The notes under the pieces: model-generated
Seen by the model: only the letters and a program-made list of their open reading frames with translations
Database searches by the model: none
Told to the model about the DNA's origin: nothing
Shown: positions 53,133 to 59,702 of the stretch, piece by piece
How the letters are laid out: each line of letters starts with the position of its first letter
Numbering within the stretch: position 1 is the first letter of the stretch
Assembly (NCBI RefSeq): GCF_900608595.1
Contig: NZ_UWYY01000001.1
Span: 310,001-374,000, forward strand
DNA from: Promicromonospora panici
GTDB lineage: Bacteria > Actinomycetota > Actinomycetes > Actinomycetales > Cellulomonadaceae
Reading direction: 5' to 3'
Length of the DNA stretch: 64,000 nt
Position numbers and translations under genes: made by a program

Positions 53133-54154
53133 ACAGCCACGATGACCTTGGACCTGACGCCGATCTCGGTCCTGGCCGCGACGTCCTGCGGCAGACCATC
53201 GGCGCGCTGGTCGACGGCGCCACGCCCCCCGGCGTACCGAGCGTGCCCGAGGAGAACCTCGGCCTCCTGCGCCGCAGGGTCCGGACGTGGCGCATCGCCA
53301 AGGCCGGGGCCGTCGGGCTGAGCACGGCTGTTGTCGTCAGCGCGCTCGCCTTCAGTGCCGCGCAGGCCTCGACCTGGACCCGGTCGGAACCGCTGCCGGG
53401 GCGGCCCACGATCCACAGCACCGAGACGGGACCCGTACCGTCCGAGGTCCCGACGGCGCGCGTCTCGCCCAGCCCGACTGTGTCGGCGAGCCCGTCGCCC
53501 TCGCCGTCGCCGTCCAGCACGCCGGAGGCGACACCGTCGGGAGCCGCGTCCGTCGAACCGACACCGGAGGCGAGCACGTCGCCAGTGGCGGAGGAGGAAC
53601 CGGTGAACGTGATCACCGCACCCTTCGACGACGGGTATCAGCCGTGGGGAGACGACTGGCCCGTGTGGTGCGGCATGCAGGACGAGGATCTGGTGTCGAC
53701 GAGCCCCTCGCTGACGATCAAGATCATCGGGGAGTTGCACTACGGGCGTGGGGACGCCGCATCGATTCCGGTACAGATCATGGGAGAGATGCCGGGGTAC
53801 GTCGCCCCCGGAACCTCTGGCAGCACGGAGACTATCGGGGACGCCCCACTGCTGGTCTGGTCGCAGGGCGGACGGGTGGTCGACCTCGGCCAGGCGTGGA
53901 GAGAGGCCAACTACGAGATCCCGGAGCGGCTCAACGAGGCGAGGCAGTGGGCAGGCGAGGCCTTCGCGCCGTCGTACAGCAGCTGTGTCGAGGCGGACAA
54001 GGAGGAGGGCGGCATGTTCTACGACAACGTTCGCGCGGCTGGGACCTACCAGGTGCGGGCCGTCGAGGCGCACAACATCGGCGACCCTGGGACCGACGGC
54101 GCCAGCGAGGACTACCTGGTGGTCAGCGACCCGGTCACCGTCACCATCCCCTGA
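53129..54154 (+). CDS. Membrane-anchored sensor/anti-sigma partner, module 5
   Basis: 341 residues. The cytoplasmic part of about 58 residues is Arg-rich at its end; the membrane helix is at about 59-77. A long Ser/Pro/Thr linker (SPSPTVSASPSPSPSPSSTPEATPSG region, given here in part) precedes the domain DGYQPWGDDWPVWCGMQDEDLVSTS, with second Cys in SYSSCVEAD and end AGTYQVRAVEA...VVSDPVTVTIP. It has one sensor unit only. The stop codon touches the 44-base palindromic element. Confidence 0.8.
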   Translation: MNSHDDLGPDADLGPGRDVLRQTIGALVDGATPPGVPSVPEENLGLLRRRVRTWRIAKAGAVGLSTAVVVSALAFSAAQASTWTRSEPLPGRPTIHSTETGPVPSEVPTARVSPSPTVSASPSPSPSPSSTPEATPSGAASVEPTPEASTSPVAEEEPVNVITAPFDDGYQPWGDDWPVWCGMQDEDLVSTSPSLTIKIIGELHYGRGDAASIPVQIMGEMPGYVAPGTSGSTETIGDAPLLVWSQGGRVVDLGQAWREANYEIPERLNEARQWAGEAFAPSYSSCVEADKEEGGMFYDNVRAAGTYQVRAVEAHNIGDPGTDGASEDYLVVSDPVTVTIP

Positions 54155-54155
54155 C

Positions 54156-54199
54156 GTGTCAGATGCTCAGGTCACTCCGCTGACCTGAGCATCTGACAC
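54156..54199. repeat. 44-base palindromic element between convergent genes (copy 4)
   Basis: Near-perfect palindrome: GTGTCAGATGCTCAGGTCA pairs fully with its complement around a six-base centre; with one flanking base on each side the stem is 21 bp. It starts two bases after the stop of the module 5 partner. On the minus strand it is read as VSDAQVSGVT-stop, the last ten codons of the DUF2236 gene, in the same phase as the other copies. It should also work as a two-way terminator. Confidence 0.85.
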
Positions 54200-55429
54200 G
54201 TAGCTGGCCAGGATCGCGTCGCTCCGGCGTCGGCCCCACCGGTCGAGGCGTTCCCGGCCCCAGCGCGAGCGGCCGAGAACGTGGTACCGCCAGAGGTTGA
54301 GCGGCAGCAGGTACGCGTGCGCCCACGGCAGGCGCAGCGGCAGCCCGAGCTCGCGCATGCTGCGCACCCCGAGGAACGCCGTCAGCATCGACAGCAGCCG
54401 CTCCCGCTCGAACCGCGCCCGCCACGGCTGCCACCAGGACGGGCCGGGATAGGTCCGGTCGGCCTGGGCGGCGACCACCGCCTGGGCGAGGCGCGGCCCG
54501 GCGTCCGAGACCCCGGCCTGCGCGAGCAGCACGTGGTAGTTGATGCGGTTTCGCGCCCACTCGTCGTCGACCAGGAAGTCGGGGTGCACGCCCATCAGGT
54601 GCCCCACCCACTTCCACAGGTGCATCAGCGCCCGGCTGTCCGACGGCGGGATGCGCGCCCCGAGCGTCCGGCACCCCAGGATCAGGGTGGCGTCGAACAG
54701 CCCGAGCGTCGCGGCCTGGTCGGCCTGGTTGATCGGGAGGCCCCAGCGTGCGGTGTCCCAGTGTCCGAACGACGCGCCGACCAGTGCGTGCATCGCCCGG
54801 ACATGCACGGTGGCCCGCCACGCGGGGCCGTAGGGCCGGAGCGCCCCGGGCTCGGACAGACCGACCGTCCACTCCTGCGTCTCCGCGAGCCGGCGCACCG
54901 TGCCGCCGGTCAATGCGCCGGTCGCCGCGAGCAGGTCCGCCGGGCCGCCGAACCGGTAACCGCCGACCAGCGAGAGCTGGAGCAGCACGTCGCCGGCGTT
55001 CTGCCCGAGTCGCCGCAGCACGGCGGCGCCCTTCTCGACGAGGTCCCAGTCCACCCAGCCGGGCACGTCGGTGGCCTCGTCGAGAAAGCGTCGCAGTGCC
55101 TCGGGCGCATCCGCGCCGACTCGGGCCCCGTCCTGCGTCGCGTCCCCGCCGCCGTCGGCCAGCGCCTCCCGGAGCCGCCGGTGGGTCACGCGCCCTGGCG
55201 TCCCCGCAGGCAGTCGCATCGCTGCCGCGAGCGCCGCCCCGGCGTCGTCCGCCTCGAAGAAGGCGCGGCCGATCCGGTCCATGAGGGCCTCGTCCACGCC
55301 GCGCACCCGCCCGAGCAGGCGCAGCGGCCGGCCGATCCGCGCCCCGCGGGCCTCGGCGGCGCGGAACCGGAGGGGGTACGTCGGCGCGGCGGGCTGCCCG
55401 ACGTCGTTCGCTGTATCCCCATGCACCAT
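54167..55429 (-). CDS. DUF2236 oxygenase-like protein (MpaB family)
   Basis: 420 residues of the oxygenase-MpaB family, related to latex-clearing protein and thought to bind heme. Helical throughout, with PYGPAWRATVHVRAMHALVGASFGHW and WKWVGHLMGVHPDFLVDD as recognisable conserved segments with several His. ATG 55429 follows GGATGGGGG; the frame could start at 55531. The last ten residues come from the palindromic element, so the original C-terminus was probably replaced. It sits backwards inside the sigma cluster, between modules 5 and 6; no functional link is evident. Confidence 0.82.
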   Translation of the reverse strand: MVHGDTANDVGQPAAPTYPLRFRAAEARGARIGRPLRLLGRVRGVDEALMDRIGRAFFEADDAGAALAAAMRLPAGTPGRVTHRRLREALADGGGDATQDGARVGADAPEALRRFLDEATDVPGWVDWDLVEKGAAVLRRLGQNAGDVLLQLSLVGGYRFGGPADLLAATGALTGGTVRRLAETQEWTVGLSEPGALRPYGPAWRATVHVRAMHALVGASFGHWDTARWGLPINQADQAATLGLFDATLILGCRTLGARIPPSDSRALMHLWKWVGHLMGVHPDFLVDDEWARNRINYHVLLAQAGVSDAGPRLAQAVVAAQADRTYPGPSWWQPWRARFERERLLSMLTAFLGVRSMRELGLPLRLPWAHAYLLPLNLWRYHVLGRSRWGRERLDRWGRRRSDAILASYVSDAQVSGVT

Positions 55430-55692
55430 GCCCCCATCCTGACCCGCGACTGCCCTGCGCCAGAAGCGCCCCAAGTAGATGGTGTGGCTGGCCGCGGTGC
55501 TGACTCTGTTCAGCAGGCTTGGAAGAGCCATAACCCACCCGATAACGGCTGCCTGACGCCTGCTGAACGAAAGTCAGCCCCGGCCGCCAAGGCACCGGCG
55601 GGCGCCACCCTGGTTGGGCTCCATGCGCAGCAGCGTAGGGCAGCATGAACAAGCTTCGGCAGGGGTCGTGCGGGATCGGATGCGAAACGCCC
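55430..55692. other. Gene-free stretch with a spaced inverted repeat
   Basis: GCTGACTCTGTTCAGCAGGC (55499-55518) is inverted at 55558-55578 with one extra base, 39 bases apart. No gene is convincing here. The repeat may be an operator for the divergent DUF2236 gene and sigma module 6, or the ends of a tiny element of about 80 bases. Confidence 0.5.
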
Positions 55693-55717
55693 CAACCTTT
55701 CTGGGGGTTGGTTCGTC
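55693..55717 (+). promoter_or_regulatory. ECF-type promoter of sigma module 6
   Basis: CAACC (55693-55697), 16 bases, CGTC (55714-55717), 32 bases before ATG 55750. CCAACC and GGTTGG form a small inverted repeat over the first box. Confidence 0.7.
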
Positions 55718-55749
55718 GGGACGTTCAAGTTGGCAGGAAGGAGCCGGCA

Positions 55750-56343
55750 ATGGGCTGGCACGAAGACCTGGAGACGCTCGTCGCGCAACGCGGCAGCGTG
55801 CTCGTGGGGTACGCGTACACGCTCTGTGGCGACGTCCGGCAGGCCGAGGACCTGGTGCAGGAGGCACTGGTCAAGTACTGCTCCCGCCTGGTGCGTCCGG
55901 GCGGGCGGCGCGGTCAGGCGACGTTGGGCGTGTACCAGCTGCCACTGGACGAGAACGCGCGGGACGGCGCCGCGCACGCACCGGTGGAGTTCGCGGAGGC
56001 GTACGTGCGCCGCATGGTCCTGAACCTGTATCTGGACGGCTGGCGCCGCAAGAAGAAGTGGGCGGTCATCGAGCCCAGGGTTGCCACGGACGACCGGGTG
56101 CGCTTTCCCGACTCGGGCATCACGGCCCGCGCGGACGTGGTGCTCGCGCTCGCCCGGCTCACACCCCGGCAGCGTGCGTGCGTGGTGCTGCGCTACTTCG
56201 AGGACATGACCATCGAGCAGGTGGCGGAGACGCTCGGGAACGCCCCGGGCACCGTCAAGCGGCATCTGCACGACGCGCTGCGCGTCCTGCGGGACGTACT
56301 GGAACCGGCCGGAGCGGCCACAGCAGAAGGAGTTTTGCGATGA
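55750..56343 (+). CDS. SigE-family ECF sigma factor, module 6
   Basis: 197 residues. Region 2 is YTLCGDVRQAEDLVQEALVKYCSRLV, region 4 LTPRQRACVVLRYFEDMTIEQVAETLGNAPGTVKRHL. An insert between regions 2.3 and 2.4 is present as in module 7, its nearest relative. ATG 55750 has GGAAGGAG upstream. The stop overlaps the partner's ATG by four bases. Confidence 0.93.
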   Translation: MGWHEDLETLVAQRGSVLVGYAYTLCGDVRQAEDLVQEALVKYCSRLVRPGGRRGQATLGVYQLPLDENARDGAAHAPVEFAEAYVRRMVLNLYLDGWRRKKKWAVIEPRVATDDRVRFPDSGITARADVVLALARLTPRQRACVVLRYFEDMTIEQVAETLGNAPGTVKRHLHDALRVLRDVLEPAGAATAEGVLR

Positions 56344-58031
56344 ACCAGCACGACCACAGCCCGGGCCAGGACCACGGCTGGGTGGACCCGGCGGAGGCCG
56401 GTCTCCTGAAGCAGACCTTCAGCGCGATGGCCGGCGGGGTCGACCCCGCGTCGCCCACGGGGCCGGCCGCGGCGATGACAGTGATGAGCAGGCGGGTGCG
56501 GCGGCGTCGGACGGCGAAGCTGGGCGGGCTCGGCGGCGGAGCACTCGCCCTTGCGGGCGCCATGGTGCTCGGGGCAGCGCAGCTCGCTCCGCCGCAGCAG
56601 TCCGAGCTGCTGCCGGGCGCGTCGTCGCCCGCGCCGGACTTCCAGCTCCAGGACGGCTACCAGCCGCCCTGGCTCGACTGGAGCGACCTGACGTGTGGCA
56701 TGCCCGTTGACGACCTGAAGTCCACGGCGCCGGGCTGGTCGGTGGCGTCGGCCGGTGACATCTACGCGCGGACGGCGGACCTCGGGGGCAGGGTCTCGAC
56801 GTCGTGGGGCATGGCGTCGACTCTGCAGGACGGCGAGGGCACGCTGGGTGTCGCGCCAGTCCTGGTGTGGAGCAAGGACGGCGTGGTGCAGGACCTGGGC
56901 CCGAACGTCTTCGGTGCAGCGGGCGAGCAGGCGGAGCCGCTCCTGGGCGGCGCCCCGGGCGCCGTCGCGGCCACGGGTGGCTCGGCGTCGACGTGCTCGC
57001 CGATGTCGACCGATATCGACCCGGTCTATGAGGCGCCGCTGCCCGAGGGGGACTACGAGGTCCGGGTGGTCGCCTTCCCGGAGGTCGCTCCGGGCCAGCG
57101 GGCCACGGCGGTGAGCGAGCCGGTGCTGGTTCGGGTCAACGCCGACGCCCCGCACAGCAGCCTGAGCCCGGGCGCGGCACAGGGCGACTCCACCGTCGAG
57201 TTCCCGAAGCCCGTCGAGGGCCAGATCGCGCGGTTCGAGCTGGACCGCACCGCGGACTGGATCAGGGCCGAGATGACCCAGAGCGGCTACCCGTCGGACA
57301 CCGACCTGAGGGTGCACGGTCAGTGTGCGGGCGGAGACCCGGAGGCGTTGCTTCCGATCGAGCTGGTCGTGCCGTCCACCGGGAAGGTGGTCGGGTCCAC
57401 CCAGATCTCGTGCGACGGAGACGAGGCCGGGGACGAGGTCGGGCCCCTGGCAGCAGCCGACGGGGAGGCCATCGACATCCGGCTGCCGCACGTGCCCGAC
57501 GGCGTCGCGCGGCTCTGGGTGTCCCTCGAGCCGGCCACGCCCGTCGGCGGAGACGCCGGGCCCGAGTGCTCATCGACCGGCTTCGAGCCGAAGTTCGTTC
57601 CGGGGAACTCGGTGACCGGGAGCACCGCGGCGACGGCCGGGTCCATCGTGATCGCGGCGATGGACTGCGACTCCGACGCGCTGATCGCGCTGACCGAGGA
57701 GTCGGGGACGGAGCTCCTGTCCGGCGCCGAGACCCCGGAGGAGACCTTCGCCCTGCCCGAGTCCGGCACGGAGCACTACCGGACGCTCGCGGCGCTGCTG
57801 ACCGACACCGCCGCAGCGATCGTCGACGAGGACACGGCTGACGCGACCGTCGTCTGGCCGCGGGTCGCGACCGAGGAGTTCGCCGACTCGGACGAGGCGT
57901 GGCAGGAGGTGGTGGACGCGGGCCTGCTCACGGCCGAGGAAGCTGACGCCCAGCGGCCGGACGGCTACCAGGGCATGCGGGTCGGCATGAACATGGCGGG
58001 TGACTGGCTGTACTACTCCGCCGGCGACTGA
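56340..58031 (+). CDS. Membrane-anchored sensor/anti-sigma partner, module 6
   Basis: 563 residues. Cytoplasmic part of about 58 residues ending VRRRRTAK, membrane helix at about 61-80. The sensor unit starts DGYQPPWLDWSDLTCGMPVDDLKSTAPGW, has the second Cys in ASTCSPMSTD and ends EGDYEVRVVAFPEVAPG...AVSEPVLVRV. The C-terminal region from about residue 290 (EGQIARFELDRTADW) to the end matches module 4's extra domain, including EEFADSDEAWQEVVDAGLLTAEEADAQ. A strong hairpin follows the gene. Confidence 0.8.
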   Translation: MNQHDHSPGQDHGWVDPAEAGLLKQTFSAMAGGVDPASPTGPAAAMTVMSRRVRRRRTAKLGGLGGGALALAGAMVLGAAQLAPPQQSELLPGASSPAPDFQLQDGYQPPWLDWSDLTCGMPVDDLKSTAPGWSVASAGDIYARTADLGGRVSTSWGMASTLQDGEGTLGVAPVLVWSKDGVVQDLGPNVFGAAGEQAEPLLGGAPGAVAATGGSASTCSPMSTDIDPVYEAPLPEGDYEVRVVAFPEVAPGQRATAVSEPVLVRVNADAPHSSLSPGAAQGDSTVEFPKPVEGQIARFELDRTADWIRAEMTQSGYPSDTDLRVHGQCAGGDPEALLPIELVVPSTGKVVGSTQISCDGDEAGDEVGPLAAADGEAIDIRLPHVPDGVARLWVSLEPATPVGGDAGPECSSTGFEPKFVPGNSVTGSTAATAGSIVIAAMDCDSDALIALTEESGTELLSGAETPEETFALPESGTEHYRTLAALLTDTAAAIVDEDTADATVVWPRVATEEFADSDEAWQEVVDAGLLTAEEADAQRPDGYQGMRVGMNMAGDWLYYSAGD

Positions 58032-58065
58032 TCCCCACGACGAGTCCGCGAGGTAGATCCGCGAA

Positions 58066-58123
58066 GTAGAGCGCCTGTCCGAGTCTCCCGGTGATACAGG
58101 GGAGACTCGGACAGGCGCTCTAC
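58066..58123 (+). terminator. Terminator hairpin after sigma module 6
   Basis: 23-bp perfect stem beginning GTAGAGCGCCTGTCCGAG with a 12-base loop, 34 bases after the stop of the module 6 partner and before the module 7 promoter. No T-run follows. Confidence 0.75.
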
Positions 58124-58148
58124 CTCGCGGACCCGTGACCCTTCCGTA

Positions 58149-58173
58149 CAACGTTCGGCAAGAGTCGTTCGTC
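58149..58173 (+). promoter_or_regulatory. ECF-type promoter of sigma module 7
   Basis: CAACG (58149-58153), 16 bases, CGTC (58170-58173), 33 bases before ATG 58207. Confidence 0.7.
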
Positions 58174-58206
58174 TGGGCTTGTAGGGATGGCTGGAAGGGG
58201 CCTGAG

Positions 58207-58794
58207 ATGAGCTGGAGCGACGACCTGGAGCGGCTCGCGACAGAGCGCGGCACCGCGCTGGTCGGATATGCGTACGTGCTCTGCGGCGATGTCCGCCAGG
58301 CCGAGGACCTCGTCCAGGACGCACTGGTCAAGGTCTATTCGCGGCTGCGGCCGCCGGGGAAACCTGTGGAGGGCGCGCGTCCGGCGTCGGGCATGCGGAC
58401 GATCCTGCTGGACGGACGGGGGGCCACTCACACCGAGGCGTACGTGCGCCGCACGGTCCTCAACCTGTACCTGGACGGCTGGCGGCGACAGCGTAAGTGG
58501 GCGCAGATCGAGCCGGTGGTCGCGACGAGCGACTGGGTGCGGTCGCCCGAGTCGGGCATCACGGCGCGAGCCGACGTCGTCCACGCGCTGACGCGGCTCA
58601 CCCCGCGGCAACGCTCCTGCGTGGTGCTGCGGTACTTCGAGGACATGACGATCCCGCAGGTGGCCGAGACCATCGGCGTCGCGCCCGGCACGGTCAAGCG
58701 GTACTTGTCCGATGCCCTGCACGCCATGCGCGACGTGCTTCAGCCCGACGGCGCGCCGGGTACGGCTATCGATTCCGGAAGGGGCACGCGATGA
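58207..58794 (+). CDS. SigE-family ECF sigma factor, module 7
   Basis: 195 residues. YVLCGDVRQAEDLVQDALVKVYSRLR is region 2 and LTPRQRSCVVLRYFEDMTIPQVAETIGVAPGTVKRYL region 4. ATG 58207 is preceded by GGAAGGGG. The stop overlaps the ATG of the partner gene. Last of the tandem set. Confidence 0.93.
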   Translation: MSWSDDLERLATERGTALVGYAYVLCGDVRQAEDLVQDALVKVYSRLRPPGKPVEGARPASGMRTILLDGRGATHTEAYVRRTVLNLYLDGWRRQRKWAQIEPVVATSDWVRSPESGITARADVVHALTRLTPRQRSCVVLRYFEDMTIPQVAETIGVAPGTVKRYLSDALHAMRDVLQPDGAPGTAIDSGRGTR

Positions 58795-59675
58795 ACCGCG
58801 ACGTGGACGACGGGTGGACCGACCCGGAGGGCGCCGACCTGCTCAGCGAGACGATGGCCGCCATGTACCAGGGTGTCCCGGCCGACTCCCCGACCGGCCC
58901 CGCGGCCGTGGTGGGCGTCATGCAGCGGCGAGCCCGACGGCGTCGGACGGCCAAGCGGACCGCGCTCGGCGCTGGGTCGCTCACCGTGGCGGGAGCTCTC
59001 GCGTTCGGCGCGGGCAGCCTGCTCGGCTGGCCGACGGCGGATCCGCCGCCACCTCCCGGCCAGTCATCGAGCGCGTCGCCGAGCGTGTCGGCGAGCCCGG
59101 AGCCGACGTCGGCCCTGGAGCTGATCCAGGACGGGTTCCGCCCGCGGTCCTGGGGGGTGGGCGACATCACCTGCGGTATGCCCGCGGCCGAGCTCGCGAG
59201 CACCGACGAGGGATTCCGGTTCGAGGTCGCGGGCGAGGTGACCGACGACGGCGACGAGATGTCGGTGCCGTTCCGGCTCACGCCCACATCAGGCGACCCG
59301 AGCACCGAGTGGTACGGCTCGACCCTGGTATGGATCCACGACGGGACGGTGGTGGACGTCCCGCGCGATTTCCGGGAGGGTGTCGCGGAACCCTCCGTGC
59401 GGAGCAACGGCGGCCCGGTCGAGTTCCCGGTGACCGTCTTCGCCTCGAACTCGATGTGCGCACCCGAACCGGTGCCGGACGATTTCGCCTTCACCGGTGA
59501 TGTCCCGTTCTGGGACGAGGACATCTTTCCGCACCGGCTCCCCCCGGGTGACTACGACGTCGTCGTCCTGATCCAGGAGTACAACGCCGGCGAGAACGAC
59601 CCCTACGTGCTCAGCGATCCCGTGCCGGTCACCATCACGGAGGACCAGCAAGTGGTGCGCAGGTCGGCCGGCTGA
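58791..59675 (+). CDS. Membrane-anchored sensor/anti-sigma partner, module 7
   Basis: 294 residues, the shortest partner. The N-terminal part resembles module 6 (DPEGADLLSETMAAMYQGVPADSPTGP against DPAEAGLLKQTFSAMAGGVDPASPTGP, compared in pieces). RRRR is followed by a membrane helix at about 56-78, then a Ser/Pro linker and one sensor unit: DGFRPRSWGVGDITCGMPAAELAS, second Cys in SNSMCAPEP, end PGDYDVVVLIQEY...VLSDPVPVTI. No extra C-terminal domain. Confidence 0.8.
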   Translation: MNRDVDDGWTDPEGADLLSETMAAMYQGVPADSPTGPAAVVGVMQRRARRRRTAKRTALGAGSLTVAGALAFGAGSLLGWPTADPPPPPGQSSSASPSVSASPEPTSALELIQDGFRPRSWGVGDITCGMPAAELASTDEGFRFEVAGEVTDDGDEMSVPFRLTPTSGDPSTEWYGSTLVWIHDGTVVDVPRDFREGVAEPSVRSNGGPVEFPVTVFASNSMCAPEPVPDDFAFTGDVPFWDEDIFPHRLPPGDYDVVVLIQEYNAGENDPYVLSDPVPVTITEDQQVVRRSAG

Positions 59676-59690
59676 CCCGAGAGGCGGCTA

Positions 59691-59696
59691 CATAAT
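59691..59696 (+). promoter_or_regulatory. -10 element CATAAT before the M18 peptidase gene
   Basis: CATAAT lies six bases before GTG 59703, a distance that fits a leaderless mRNA. No clear -35 hexamer is visible at 16-18 bases upstream. Confidence 0.4.
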
Positions 59697-59702
59697 GGGG
59701 CG

